A stretch of 45,049 nucleotides of DNA, taken from positions 1-45,049 of the forward strand of contig CAJQPL010000027.1 in assembly GCA_905480215.1 (NCBI GenBank), in the 5' to 3' direction. The stretch comes from an uncultured Woeseiaceae bacterium. Its GTDB lineage: Bacteria > Pseudomonadota > Gammaproteobacteria > Steroidobacterales > Woeseiaceae. The notes under the pieces are model-generated. The model saw only the letters and a list, made by a program, of their open reading frames with translations, did no database searches and was not told where the DNA came from. Shown here piece after piece: positions 18,588 through 27,600 of the stretch (the first letter of the stretch is position 1; the number at the start of each line of letters is the position of its first letter). The translations under genes and the position numbers were made by a program.

Positions 18588-18953
18588 ATGATGAACAAAC
18601 TTCGAAACTGGCTAAAAAGTCGAACTGCAGCCACAGAAGAACCGCATCCAGTCAGTAAGCGGAAAACTGGAGCGCTTTCTTTCGTTCGTCCAAAGAAACC
18701 TGCCACGCAGAAGCGACAGCGAGTACAAGACGACACGTCAGCCAACAATGGTGAGGTTCACATCGAGAGCCTCGGCCCGGGAAAAAACGTGTTGATTCGC
18801 AGCAAACACGTTCGTGAAGAAACAGGTACTCACGAAACGCTCAAGATACTTGATGACACATTAATCGATTCCGACGAAGAGGCCGGAATCGACCCGTACA
18901 ATACGGGTAAATTTGATCGATCCAAGAACTGGACGAAGCGTTTCCGAAAGTAA
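18588..18953 (+). CDS. Small charged protein of unknown function
   Basis: A soluble protein of about 121 aa with a basic N-terminal half (KSR, KRKTG, RPKKP, QKRQR) and an acidic C-terminal half (ILDDTLIDSDEEAG). The end is basic again (WTKRFRK). There is no signal peptide or membrane segment. The charge pattern suggests binding to nucleic acid or to a membrane-associated partner, but that is a guess. Two ATGs in tandem (18588, 18591) could start it and neither has a clear SD; a TTG at 18531 would add 19 residues. It stands alone between 163 nt of upstream non-coding sequence and the YkvA-like gene. Confidence 0.55.
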   Translation: MMNKLRNWLKSRTAATEEPHPVSKRKTGALSFVRPKKPATQKRQRVQDDTSANNGEVHIESLGPGKNVLIRSKHVREETGTHETLKILDDTLIDSDEEAGIDPYNTGKFDRSKNWTKRFRK

Positions 18954-19011
18954 ATTCCCTCGCTAAACCCTTCATGCTAATCTGCTTCATCGAACCATAC
19001 GGAGCGGAAAA

Positions 19012-19554
19012 TTGTCACTTCGCATCTCCTTTGAACTCCATGACGACGATCTCCAGCACTTTCGCTTGATCATGCAGGAAGCGCAGCGTGCCGCTGTGCG
19101 CATGTCGCCCGAAGACATCGTTGCGGCTGCCGAAGCCTTACTGTTGAATGTCAAAGAATCCAAGGCGCCAGGATTCATTGTTGATCGGTTGAAGAAACTC
19201 AGAATGATGATCAATATGCTGTCCGATATTGAGTGGCGCTTACCGCATCAGGAAGCGACCAGGGTACTGAATGCCCTCGCCTATTTCGCCGAACCCGAAG
19301 ATCTGATTCACGATGACATACCCGGTCTTGGTTTTCTGGACGATGCAATCATGGTCGAGTTGGTTGTTCGCGAATTGAAACACGAAGTTGAGGCGTATGA
19401 GGATTTTTGCGCATATCGAGAACGGCTGCTTGCGGACCAGGGGCAAAATGCAAAGCCCAGTCGTGAAGGATGGCTTGATAGCCGTCGCAAAGACCTCCAG
19501 GACCGGATGCGTCGGCGAAGAAAGCGTTCGCCTAAATCGGCCTTCGGTCGTTGA
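19012..19554 (+). CDS. YkvA-like (DUF1232) protein
   Basis: A 180-aa protein whose centre (EPEDLIHDDIPGLGFLDDAI, about residues 95-114) matches the DUF1232/YkvA core pattern of an acidic DLI-x-D-x-IP-GLG-x-LDD motif. The helices after it are amphipathic, and the C-terminus is very basic (RRKDLQDRMRRRRKR). DUF1232 proteins are mostly small and membrane-associated with unknown role. The start is TTG at 19012, well supported by GGAGCGGA about 5-10 nt upstream. It ends 1 nt before the stop of a convergent membrane-protein gene. Confidence 0.78.
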   Translation: MSLRISFELHDDDLQHFRLIMQEAQRAAVRMSPEDIVAAAEALLLNVKESKAPGFIVDRLKKLRMMINMLSDIEWRLPHQEATRVLNALAYFAEPEDLIHDDIPGLGFLDDAIMVELVVRELKHEVEAYEDFCAYRERLLADQGQNAKPSREGWLDSRRKDLQDRMRRRRKRSPKSAFGR

Positions 19555-19555
19555 G

Positions 19556-19834
19556 TCAGGGCCAGTAGTACCAGACGATTCCAAGTAGTGTGAGCCACAT
19601 AGCTGTTTGCGCAGCCAGCCAGCCGGAAAGATTTTTCGCGATAGTATAGAAACTCAGCGCCGATATGGTGGTCATACCAGTGAACACCAGTAGAAATCTC
19701 AACACAGCATCAAATTCATGTTGCAGACGCGGATTCTCAAGCACCAGAACAATGATGACGACAGCACAGAGACTGACAGTAATGGCAAACGAAGAGCCAA
19801 GGATAATGAGCGTAACGGCGGCTATGGGTCGCAT
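19556..19834 (-). CDS. Small integral membrane protein of unknown function
   Basis: A 92-aa very hydrophobic protein with three likely transmembrane helices (about residues 5-30, 43-64 and 71-90). GGAAAG sits about 8 nt before the ATG, which supports the start. No family is recognised. It converges with the YkvA-like gene, the two stops being almost adjacent. Upstream of it is a short inverted repeat (ACCGG-N9-CCGGT near 19851). Confidence 0.68.
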   Translation of the reverse strand: MRPIAAVTLIILGSSFAITVSLCAVVIIVLVLENPRLQHEFDAVLRFLLVFTGMTTISALSFYTIAKNLSGWLAAQTAMWLTLLGIVWYYWP

Positions 19835-19962
19835 TGAAACTTTCCAACCGGTATAAAAAACCGGTAGATTGGCAAAATAATGATGATTACGCCCTTGATC
19901 GCGGGGCCTATGGCAACTAGCCTAGCCGAATTGAGCGAATTGATACACCGTCTTGAAATGAC

Positions 19963-22098
19963 ATGGAGAAAATTTTGACACAATTTGAACACCGCCGAAC
20001 TCGTGGTCTGGCCATTGCGCTTCTGGCGCTATTGTCTCTACCGGCGCTAAGCAACTCTCCGGCTGTCGAAGAAAATCAGTTCCTGTTTGCAGAACAGCGA
20101 CACGAAAGCATCGCAGAGTTGGTGGCTCAGTTTGTGCAAAAATCACATTACAGTCATGTCGCAGTTGACGACGAATTATCGTCGAAAGTGCTGGATTTTT
20201 ACATAGAAAATCTAGACCGCAATCGGATGTACCTGCTCGCAAGTGACATTGAATATTTTGAGCGTTATCGCTATCAAATCGATGACATAGTCAAGAGCAA
20301 ACCGTTAGATCCTATTTACGAAATATTTGAGGTTTATCAGACTCGTGTCCGTGAGCGCCTCAACTATGCTCTGCTGCAACTGCAAACAGAGCCAGACTTC
20401 CTGACGGACAATGAATTTCAGTTTGACCGGTCAGAAGAGCCCTGGGCAAGTGATTCACAGGAGCTCGATGCGATCTGGCGCGAACGAATCGTAAATGATG
20501 CTTTGTCGATGGCGCTCGAAGAAGAACCTTGGGAAAAGATCCAGGAAGTTCTATCAAAGCGATATACCGGCTTCATTAAGCGCCTTGATCAGGTTAATAA
20601 CGATGACGTCTTCGAACGTTTCATGAATACTTTTGCGCACGCAGTCGATCCACATTCAAGTTACCTGTCGCCGCGCAACGCCGATGAGTATCGCATTGCA
20701 ATGAGCCTTTCGTATGTAGGCATAGGCGCAACACTTGTAACCGAGGACGATTTTGTTCGTATCGTCAACATCATCCGTGGTGGTCCGGCCGATTTCGATG
20801 GTGAATTGAAGCGAGATGATCGAATTACGGCAGTCGCACAAGGTGCCGAGGGTGAATTTACTGACGTGATTGGGTGGCGTCTGGATGACGTCGTCGACCT
20901 GATCCGAGGACCAAAGGAAACTATTGTTCGTTTGCAAATTATTCCGGCGAACTCAATTCCCGGAAGCCCGAAAGACGTTATCACCCTGACCCGAGGCGCG
21001 GTCAAGCTTGAAGAACAAGCCGCCAAAAGTGAAATAGTAAAAGTACCTCGCGAAGGTCGCGAATGGTCCATTGGCGTTATCGAAGTGCCCGGTTTTTACC
21101 GTGACTATCGTGCTTTAAGCAACGGTGATGCAGATTTCACCAGCGTAACCCGTGACGTAAAACGACTGATTGGTGAGCTTGAAGAAGAGGGAATCGATGG
21201 CCTTATCATCGACATGCGCGGTAATGGTGGTGGCCACTTGACTGAAGCAACAGCTCTGTCAGGTTTGTTCATCGACAACGGTCCGATTGTACAATTGCGC
21301 AATTCTGTAGACGTCAATCGCAGTCCACCGCAACGTCTGGATGATCCAGACCCCGTTCCACGCGTCGCGTACAACGGCCCGTTGGCCGTCCTTGTTAATC
21401 GCTTTAGTGCCTCGGCATCTGAAATTTTTGCGGGTGCAATTCAAGACTACGCGCGTGGTGTCATTGTTGGTCAACAGACATTTGGCAAAGGGACGGTGCA
21501 AAACCTCTACCCTCTCGATCAGTACTTTCGCCGTGAAGACGATAAGGGCTTTGGCCAACTGACGCTGACGATTGGCAAGTATTACCGAGTGACCGGTGAA
21601 AGCACGCAGCACCGGGGAGTCCTGCCTGACATTTCCTTGCCATCGAACATTGATGCCGAGTTGGTAGGCGAAAGCGCGCGCGAGAACGCCCTGCCCTGGG
21701 ATACCGTTAAGACAACACGATTCACCGCCGGCATGCCGCTGAACAACACCATCGAATCACTGACAGCGAGTCATGTTGAGCGTTCCAAGGATGACCCCAA
21801 TTTTCAATACCAAATGGACCGAATAGAAGCAGGCAAGCGAATTCGAGAGCAAAAGACCGTTTCACTGAATATCGATACTCGGCGCGCAGTTCGTGAAAAG
21901 GAACTGGCAGACGCACTCAAACGCGAGAACGTCCGCCGCGTAGCTCTGCAAATAGAACCCTTGGAAAGCCTCGACGATATGGATGAAGAAGACGTACTCG
22001 ATGTCCAGCTTGACCAGGCGACCAAGATAGTAACCGACATGGCAAGCATGCATGAGGTGGACCAGGCGCCAGCGCAGGCAGCTCAAGTCAAACCCTGA
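19963..22098 (+). CDS. prc: Tail-specific (carboxy-terminal processing) protease Prc/Tsp
   Basis: A 711-aa periplasmic S41 protease that degrades proteins with nonpolar C-termini and processes envelope proteins such as peptidoglycan hydrolases and lipoproteins. After a signal peptide (LAIALLALLSLPALS) comes the Prc N-terminal helical region, a PDZ domain around residues 240-330, and the catalytic domain. Ser484 (RFSASASEIF), Asp495 (AIQDY) and Lys509 (QTFGKGTVQ) line up with E. coli Ser430, Asp441 and Lys455 by spacing. The C-terminal DUF3340-like helices are also present. ATG 19963 has no clear SD, whereas TTG 19975 has GGAGAAAA before it, so the true start may be 12 nt further in. The secreted acidic protein encoded just downstream could be a substrate or partner. 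Confidence 0.95.
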   Translation: MEKILTQFEHRRTRGLAIALLALLSLPALSNSPAVEENQFLFAEQRHESIAELVAQFVQKSHYSHVAVDDELSSKVLDFYIENLDRNRMYLLASDIEYFERYRYQIDDIVKSKPLDPIYEIFEVYQTRVRERLNYALLQLQTEPDFLTDNEFQFDRSEEPWASDSQELDAIWRERIVNDALSMALEEEPWEKIQEVLSKRYTGFIKRLDQVNNDDVFERFMNTFAHAVDPHSSYLSPRNADEYRIAMSLSYVGIGATLVTEDDFVRIVNIIRGGPADFDGELKRDDRITAVAQGAEGEFTDVIGWRLDDVVDLIRGPKETIVRLQIIPANSIPGSPKDVITLTRGAVKLEEQAAKSEIVKVPREGREWSIGVIEVPGFYRDYRALSNGDADFTSVTRDVKRLIGELEEEGIDGLIIDMRGNGGGHLTEATALSGLFIDNGPIVQLRNSVDVNRSPPQRLDDPDPVPRVAYNGPLAVLVNRFSASASEIFAGAIQDYARGVIVGQQTFGKGTVQNLYPLDQYFRREDDKGFGQLTLTIGKYYRVTGESTQHRGVLPDISLPSNIDAELVGESARENALPWDTVKTTRFTAGMPLNNTIESLTASHVERSKDDPNFQYQMDRIEAGKRIREQKTVSLNIDTRRAVREKELADALKRENVRRVALQIEPLESLDDMDEEDVLDVQLDQATKIVTDMASMHEVDQAPAQAAQVKP

Positions 22099-22109
22099 CT
22101 TTTGGCAAC

Positions 22110-22147
22110 TTGCGCCTTCGATAGCCGCTGTTATACTTAGCTATAAC
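22110..22147 (+). promoter_or_regulatory. Putative promoter with overlapping inverted repeat
   Basis: TTGCGC (22110-22115) and TATACT (22132-22137) are 16 nt apart. The -10 lies inside a perfect 6-bp inverted repeat, GTTATA-N6-TATAAC, at 22130-22147. A factor binding the repeat would cover the -10, so the repeat may be an operator. It precedes the secreted acidic protein gene. Confidence 0.4.
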
Positions 22148-22163
22148 ACCTGAAGGAGGCTCC

Positions 22164-22679
22164 ATGACAGATCGGCACTCAAAGCCGTGTACCGCGAAAA
22201 ACTTAGTCGCCAATGCGGCTGTTTTCGCTTCTGCCATGCTTTTGGGCGCTCCCGCCCTGGCCAGTAGCATTTCCGACAAGGCCTGCCCAAAAAGCGAACA
22301 AGCTACCCTGTCTGTAGCGGTCACTGAGCTGAACGCAAACACGGTCAGTCATGACGTCGCTCTGATACCGGAAGTCAAAACCGAGGCCGTACACAGCTTG
22401 GACCCAGTTCACAAGACAGGGCTGTTGGTGCCCAGAGCGGAGGCTGCAATTCGCGAGGCCTTTGATGAAAGTGAACCACTTGCAACTGAAGCAGTCGATG
22501 TAGATCTGATCAAAAATGTTCTAAGAGCACCGATGGCGGGCACTGAATCCGAGTCTGAATCGGACGTTGCGTCGGACGTATCACACGAACCGCAACCTGA
22601 AATGAATACGCAATTGCCTGGTGTTACTGAAAACGATCTGTCGAACTTCAAGAAGGAAATGTTTCGACGAGATATCTAG
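22164..22679 (+). CDS. Secreted acidic protein of unknown function
   Basis: A 171-aa protein with a likely signal peptide (VANAAVFASAMLLGAPALAS, cleavage near residue 34) and a mature part that is acidic, low in complexity and probably disordered, with a run of Glu/Ser/Asp near residues 125-140. It contains no known domain. The start is strong: AAGGAGG lies 7-8 nt before the ATG. It follows prc in the same direction with 65 nt between them and its own possible promoter, and its stop is 2 nt from the stop of the convergent coiled-coil gene. An envelope role linked to Prc is possible but only by neighbourhood. Confidence 0.72.
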   Translation: MTDRHSKPCTAKNLVANAAVFASAMLLGAPALASSISDKACPKSEQATLSVAVTELNANTVSHDVALIPEVKTEAVHSLDPVHKTGLLVPRAEAAIREAFDESEPLATEAVDVDLIKNVLRAPMAGTESESESDVASDVSHEPQPEMNTQLPGVTENDLSNFKKEMFRRDI

Positions 22680-22681
22680 GC

Positions 22682-23713
22682 CTAGCGGCTCAGAACCTTG
22701 CTGATTCCGAAATAGTTATCGCCAATAATATTGGCATCCTTCTTCTTGACCACACCGTTCTCATCGATCTGAAAAACCGTCGCAACAGTACCGGTGATTG
22801 GCACCGCCTCGTCCGCGTCGCGATAGATTGCGTTGTCGGCAATAAACTTCGCGCGTTTTTGCAGCACCTCTGCATAGCTTGCAACATTGGCCATTGAATC
22901 CCAGCGTTGTTCGATACGAGAAAGGATTAGGTCGCACTCGGCCTTTGTTCCATAGTTAATGGCACCAACGCTTTTTTCGCTGGCCTCTTTCGCCATTACC
23001 GCAAGATCGTCTTCCTCGAAATGCAAATACAATTGCTGCGCGAATGCCAAAATCATGAGGTTAATCGATCGTTTCGCAGCAACATCAAGGCCTTCGCGCT
23101 CGGGCGGACTGAGATTGAGTACGTTCTCAAGACTATGATGAGACTCGCTTGCTTTGCTCTTGGCGGCATTTACTCGCAACTGTAGTTCTTCAATTTCCGC
23201 TGCTAACGCCTTTCCACGCAGCATCTTCTCCACACCGCTCATTGTCGTCAAACGCTCGCGCTCCGCCAGCAACCTGTCTTCAAAAAGCTGCGTTTGCAGA
23301 CGCTGCTCACTGAGCTGTTCTTGCAAAACATTTACACGCTTATCTCGCTCTTCGCTCCAGGCATCAACTACTTTGCCTTGTAAGCGCTGTTCCTGCTGCT
23401 GCTTCAGTTCCTCAGCAAATCTTCCAAGCTTGGCGTTGCAGTGAGCGCTAAGGCGGCGCAATTGATAAAAAGTAACGACGATGTGTACCCACTTGCGATC
23501 CAACAACAGGTTTTCCAGATGATCCATTTTTTGTTGCACGCGGGCCGTCGCACCCTGATGCTGTTTGACGCGGTCCTGTAGCTGATACTTTTCATCGCGC
23601 AAGCTCGCGAATTCCATTTTCAGCTCGGAACGATTACGAAACAAGTCAACCAACTTGTCGTTGTCCTGCGTCTCTTCCGGTTCCGGTTTAAATATTCCCG
23701 TCAGACTGCCCAC
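22682..23713 (-). CDS. Large coiled-coil protein of unknown function
   Basis: A 343-aa soluble protein. Residues ~20-215 are dominated by heptad-like Leu/Gln/Glu/Arg patterns (for example KQQQEQRLQGK and EELQLRVNAAKSKA), so a long coiled coil is very likely, followed by a helical region and a small C-terminal part (VATVFQIDENGVVKKKD) that looks beta-stranded. There is no signal peptide or transmembrane helix. No catalytic motif is seen and I do not recognise the family. The start is GTG 23713 with CAGGTGA about 9 nt upstream. It is the third gene on the minus strand after ppsR and yqiB, but a 158-nt gap with a nested palindrome separates it from yqiB. Confidence 0.78.
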   Translation of the reverse strand: MGSLTGIFKPEPEETQDNDKLVDLFRNRSELKMEFASLRDEKYQLQDRVKQHQGATARVQQKMDHLENLLLDRKWVHIVVTFYQLRRLSAHCNAKLGRFAEELKQQQEQRLQGKVVDAWSEERDKRVNVLQEQLSEQRLQTQLFEDRLLAERERLTTMSGVEKMLRGKALAAEIEELQLRVNAAKSKASESHHSLENVLNLSPPEREGLDVAAKRSINLMILAFAQQLYLHFEEDDLAVMAKEASEKSVGAINYGTKAECDLILSRIEQRWDSMANVASYAEVLQKRAKFIADNAIYRDADEAVPITGTVATVFQIDENGVVKKKDANIIGDNYFGISKVLSR

Positions 23714-23743
23714 GAATCAATCACCTGTTTTAAATAATCTAAT

Positions 23744-23766
23744 GCGCCAACACGTGTTTGCGGCGC
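23744..23766. repeat. Nested inverted repeat upstream of the coiled-coil gene
   Basis: A perfect 10-bp palindrome AACACGTGTT (23749-23758, containing the CACGTG core) is flanked by GCGCC on the left and GGCGC on the right (arms 23744-23748 and 23762-23766). It could be an operator or an RNA hairpin between yqiB and the coiled-coil gene. There is no T-run close enough for a standard terminator. Confidence 0.45.
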
Positions 23767-23871
23767 GTATCCAAGTATTATGGTGACAATTCGAGGGGCG
23801 ATATTCGCTGACTGAATCGACAGTTTTGAATAACCGTCTTGCGCCCGTTCTCGCTAGCTACGCGTCAAAGC

Positions 23872-24327
23872 CTATCGATCCAGAACGAGGTGACCTTGCT
23901 CGGTCAAATAATCCAGCCATTTATTGAGAATCATGTTGCTACGCCAACGGCTATCAAGCTCTTTGCGATGCTCTTCAACCAGGCGCCGCAAAGCGACATG
24001 CCGTTGCGTCTCACCAATACTCAGCACCTCAGCTTGCAGACCATCCAGGTAAACGCGGATCATCATATCCGGATCACGTATGAGCCCCGCTTGTGTCGCT
24101 AATCTATAGGTGAGCGATAAGCTTACGGTGTATCGACTGCGTTCGATTATGTCGACATACAAATCGCATTCGCCTGCCACTCGCGACTTAAGACAGCCGT
24201 CAATGTGGCCGATCTCGGGTATCAGGCGCAATAGACGCAGGTAATTGCTCTCGTACAAGGCCATCAAGCCGACGAAGCTTTTTCGCCTGACAATAGTCTC
24301 TGGAACCAGTAATGAATCAAGTAACAT
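23872..24327 (-). CDS. yqiB: YqiB-like DUF1249 protein
   Basis: A 151-aa cytoplasmic protein matching the DUF1249 family (E. coli YqiB), seen in the pattern YESNYLRLLRLIP near residues 25-37, VAGECDLYVDIIERSRYTV, then a DPDMMIRVYLD strand. Function is unestablished in this family. There is no SD; a TGC-TATATT extended -10 ends exactly 6 nt before the ATG, so it may be expressed from a leaderless transcript besides read-through from ppsR, which ends 32 nt upstream on the same strand. Confidence 0.87.
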   Translation of the reverse strand: MLLDSLLVPETIVRRKSFVGLMALYESNYLRLLRLIPEIGHIDGCLKSRVAGECDLYVDIIERSRYTVSLSLTYRLATQAGLIRDPDMMIRVYLDGLQAEVLSIGETQRHVALRRLVEEHRKELDSRWRSNMILNKWLDYLTEQGHLVLDR

Positions 24328-24333
24328 ACAAAT

Positions 24334-24342
24334 AATATAGCA
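24334..24342 (-). promoter_or_regulatory. Extended -10 element directly before yqiB
   Basis: On the minus strand TGC-TATATT (24342 down to 24334) ends 6 nt before the ATG at 24327, putting the expected transcription start on the ATG itself. The extended TGn could compensate for the lack of a recognisable -35. Confidence 0.4.
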
Positions 24343-24359
24343 GTCGTCGAGACTAAATA

Positions 24360-25184
24360 TCAGGGTCGAACTCGGCGCTCAACACCTGTACTATCGAGGA
24401 TTCTGCTCGATATCTCTTCGATGGAAAATTTAGTCGTATCCACGTGCGGAATCCCGTAACGGCGAAAAATCTTATTTGTCTCACGAACCTCGAAACTCAC
24501 CTGTTGCGCCGACGAATACTTGCCCATAGCGCGTCGCTCTTTGCGAATTTGTTGCAATCGCTCAGGTTCAATAGACAAACCGAACAGCTTTTCCTTTTGC
24601 TTGGTCAGGAATGGCGGCAACTCGCCGCTTTCGAATTCTTCATCAGTCAGTGGAAAATTTGCTGCATACACGCCGTATTGAAGCGCGAGATACAGGCAAG
24701 TGGGAGTTTTACCGGAGCGTGACACGCCGATGAGAATCACGTCAGCCACATCGTAATCGCGACTGGTACCACCGTCATCATTCGCAAGCGCAAAATTAGT
24801 TGCCTCAATGCGCTTCATATAAGCGTCAATATCGCTCATTCCATGCGCCCTGCCGGGCTCGTAGCTTGGCAGTTCGCCCAGCTCTGCGGACAACGGATCA
24901 AGGAAGACATCAAAAATATCGAGGTGCAAACCGTTTGCTTCTTTCAGGATCACCCGGCACTCACTCTGTACGAGCGTCGAAAATATAATCGGTTTTGGCG
25001 CGCCGGCTTCCTGCTCGGCATTAATCGTCAGTACCGCTTCCCGTGCCTTGTCTTCAGTATCTATAAATGGCAAAGTCATTTGTCGAAAATTTTGGGCGGA
25101 AAACTGAGTGATCAAGCTGTGCCCCAGCGTTTCGGCCGTTACACCAGTCTGATCTGAGAGAAAGAAGATTGTGCGTTGTTTCAT
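24360..25184 (-). CDS. ppsR: PEP synthase regulatory protein PpsR (bifunctional kinase/pyrophosphorylase)
   Basis: A 274-aa DUF299-family enzyme that inactivates PEP synthase by ADP-dependent phosphorylation of a threonine next to its catalytic histidine and reactivates it by phosphate-dependent dephosphorylation. Visible features: FFLSDQTGVTAETLGHSL at the N-terminus, the P-loop GVSRSGKTPTCLYLA near residues 153-167, and KYSSAQQVSFEVR and PHVDTTKFSIEEI further on. ATG 25184 fits the family N-terminus; an in-frame codon at 25217 would overlap the ppsA control region. It is divergent from its target ppsA, with 46 nt between starts. Confidence 0.96.
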   Translation of the reverse strand: MKQRTIFFLSDQTGVTAETLGHSLITQFSAQNFRQMTLPFIDTEDKAREAVLTINAEQEAGAPKPIIFSTLVQSECRVILKEANGLHLDIFDVFLDPLSAELGELPSYEPGRAHGMSDIDAYMKRIEATNFALANDDGGTSRDYDVADVILIGVSRSGKTPTCLYLALQYGVYAANFPLTDEEFESGELPPFLTKQKEKLFGLSIEPERLQQIRKERRAMGKYSSAQQVSFEVRETNKIFRRYGIPHVDTTKFSIEEISSRILDSTGVERRVRP

Positions 25185-25200
25185 CCGATCGATTGTCCAT

Positions 25201-25214
25201 TTCCTGCGCAGGAA
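25201..25214. promoter_or_regulatory. 14-bp palindrome between ppsR and ppsA (putative operator)
   Basis: TTCCTGCGCAGGAA is a perfect palindrome placed in the 46-nt gap between the ppsR start (25184, minus) and the ppsA start (25231, plus). It lies 16-17 nt from both start codons, so a bound protein could control both genes. The regulator cannot be named from sequence alone. Confidence 0.5.
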
Positions 25215-25230
25215 CACAAGGGAGTAGGTT

Positions 25231-27594
25231 TTGAATCCTTACGTTATCAAGCTCGATGAGCTTGGCATGAACGACGTTGAGACAGTAGGCGGAAAAAATG
25301 CGTCTCTTGGGGAAATGATCAGTAACCTGAGTAATTTGGGTGTATCCGTACCCGGAGGATTTGCTACTACGGCGGCGGCCTATCGCGAATTTCTAAAGTC
25401 AGATGATCTGGGCACACGGATCAACGCTGTCCTCGATTCTTTGGATGTTGACGATATCGGCGCGTTGACGGCGGCCGGTAAGCGAATCCGTAGCTGGATT
25501 CTTGAGACACCGTTACCGCAACGACTAATGGACGATATTGAGCAGGCCTGGGCCGAAATGAGCGCTGGTCAGGATATTACTGTTGCCGTTCGATCATCGG
25601 CCACCGCGGAGGATCTTCCGGACGCATCATTCGCAGGCCAGCAGGAAACTTTTCTTAACATTCGCGGCCTGGACAATGTCATCGAAGCCATGCACCAGGT
25701 ATTTGCCTCGCTGTTCAATGACCGCGCGATTGCCTACCGGGTTCATCAGGGATTCGAGCACAGCCTTGTTGCCCTGTCCGCGGGAATTCAAACCATGGTG
25801 CGCAGTGACGTTGGTTCTGCCGGAGTCATGTTCACTCTCGACACTGAATCGGGTTTCAAAGACGCGGTATTCATTACTGCCTCCTACGGTCTCGGAGAAA
25901 CAATCGTGCAGGGCGCCGTAAATCCGGACGAGTTTTACGTCTACAAACCTGCCTTGGCCGCCGGCAAGCGTTCAATTTTGCGTAAAAATCTTGGTAGCAA
26001 AGCACTCAAGATGATCTATAGCGACCATCCTGAGCCCGGCAAGACGGTCGATACGATTGATGTCGATGAGGCGGACAGTCGTCGCTTCTCCCTCAACGAA
26101 GTCGATATCGTCGAACTCGCGAAGATGGCGGTGACCATTGAAGAGCATTATCAACGCCCAATGGATATCGAATGGGGCAAGGATGGCAACGACGGCAAGT
26201 TGTACATCCTGCAGGCTCGACCGGAAACGGTACAAAGTCGCAGCGGACGGGTTATTCAGCGTTATACGCTCAAGAATCACTCCGACATCGTCACGACGGG
26301 ACGCAGCATTGGTCAAAAGATCGGTGCCGGTAAAGCCAAAGTCATTCGCAGCGTGACGGAAATGGATCGCGTGCAGCCGGGTGACGTATTGGTTTCAGAC
26401 ATGACCGACCCGGACTGGGAGCCGGTCATGAAGCGCGCGTCGGCGATTGTAACGAACCGTGGTGGACGAACTTGTCATGCCGCCATCATCGCCAGGGAGC
26501 TCGGGATACCGGCTGTCGTAGGCTGTGGTGACGCCACAGAGAAGATTAAGGATGGTATCGATGTTACTGTCAGCTGTGCCGAAGGTGACGAGGGCTTTGT
26601 TTACAAGGGTCAGCTTGAATTCGAGCAAACCCAGATTGAGCTGGATTCCCTGCCCGACATCCCCGTGAAAATCATGATGAACGTCGGCAATCCGGATCGC
26701 GCTTTTGATTTCGCCACCATTCCGAATCACGGCGTCGGGCTGGCACGGCTGGAATTCATCATCAATCGAATGATTGGCGTTCATCCGCAGGCATTGCTCG
26801 ATTACAGCTCACTAAAGAGAGACACCCGCGCTGCAGTCGACGATCAGATGGCTGGCTACGACGACCCGGTAGAATTTTTCGTCGACAAATTGACCGAGGG
26901 TGTGGCGACAATAGCTGCCGCTTTTGCACCGCAACCGGTCATCGTTCGGATGTCGGATTTCAAATCTAATGAGTATGCAAACCTGATTGGCGGCGATGCC
27001 TACGAGCCGATCGAAGAAAACCCAATGCTCGGCTTTCGGGGTGCCGCCCGCTACGTATCCGAGAGTTTCCGCCCGTGCTTCGATCTGGAGTGCCGTGCCC
27101 TTATCAGGGTAAGGAACGAAATGGGTTTGGACAATGTACAAATCATGATTCCGTTCGTGCGCACGGTGCAGCAAGCCAAGGACGTGCTTGCGGTTATGGC
27201 GGAAAACGGTTTAGAACGCGGTAAGGATGGCCTAAAGGTCATCATGATGTCTGAGCTACCGACCAACGCGCTGCTGGCGGATCAGTATCTTGAGCATTTT
27301 GATGGCATGTCAATTGGCTCAAATGACATGACACAACTCACCTTGGGGCTTGATCGAGATTCAGCGCTCATCGCAGATACATTCGATGAGCGAGATGACG
27401 CAGTTAAAGCCCTGCTGGCCATGACCATCTCGGCTTGTAAGAAACAGAACAAGTACGTGGGTATTTGCGGTCAGGGACCATCAGATCACCCGGACCTGGC
27501 ACTCTGGCTTCTGCAACAAGGCATCGAAAGCATGTCCTTGAACCCGGACACGGTTATTGAAACCTGGATGTTTCTCGCCGGGAAAAAAGTCTGA
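25231..27594 (+). CDS. ppsA: Phosphoenolpyruvate synthase
   Basis: Converts pyruvate, ATP and water to PEP, AMP and phosphate, the first step of gluconeogenesis from three-carbon compounds. The 787-aa length matches the family. N-terminal ATP-grasp domain: [12 protein letters not shown] at residues ~19-30 and [19 protein letters not shown] near 120-138. Central phosphohistidine domain: [14 protein letters not shown] with His416 (E. coli His421) next to Thr414, the residue PpsR would modify. C-terminal PEP/pyruvate barrel: [11 protein letters not shown] with catalytic Cys746 (E. coli Cys751). The start is TTG with GGGAG about 9 nt upstream. It stands opposite ppsR across a palindrome. Confidence 0.98.
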   Translation: MNPYVIKLDELGMNDVETVGGKNASLGEMISNLSNLGVSVPGGFATTAAAYREFLKSDDLGTRINAVLDSLDVDDIGALTAAGKRIRSWILETPLPQRLMDDIEQAWAEMSAGQDITVAVRSSATAEDLPDASFAGQQETFLNIRGLDNVIEAMHQVFASLFNDRAIAYRVHQGFEHSLVALSAGIQTMVRSDVGSAGVMFTLDTESGFKDAVFITASYGLGETIVQGAVNPDEFYVYKPALAAGKRSILRKNLGSKALKMIYSDHPEPGKTVDTIDVDEADSRRFSLNEVDIVELAKMAVTIEEHYQRPMDIEWGKDGNDGKLYILQARPETVQSRSGRVIQRYTLKNHSDIVTTGRSIGQKIGAGKAKVIRSVTEMDRVQPGDVLVSDMTDPDWEPVMKRASAIVTNRGGRTCHAAIIARELGIPAVVGCGDATEKIKDGIDVTVSCAEGDEGFVYKGQLEFEQTQIELDSLPDIPVKIMMNVGNPDRAFDFATIPNHGVGLARLEFIINRMIGVHPQALLDYSSLKRDTRAAVDDQMAGYDDPVEFFVDKLTEGVATIAAAFAPQPVIVRMSDFKSNEYANLIGGDAYEPIEENPMLGFRGAARYVSESFRPCFDLECRALIRVRNEMGLDNVQIMIPFVRTVQQAKDVLAVMAENGLERGKDGLKVIMMSELPTNALLADQYLEHFDGMSIGSNDMTQLTLGLDRDSALIADTFDERDDAVKALLAMTISACKKQNKYVGICGQGPSDHPDLALWLLQQGIESMSLNPDTVIETWMFLAGKKV

Positions 27595-27600
27595 CGAAAA

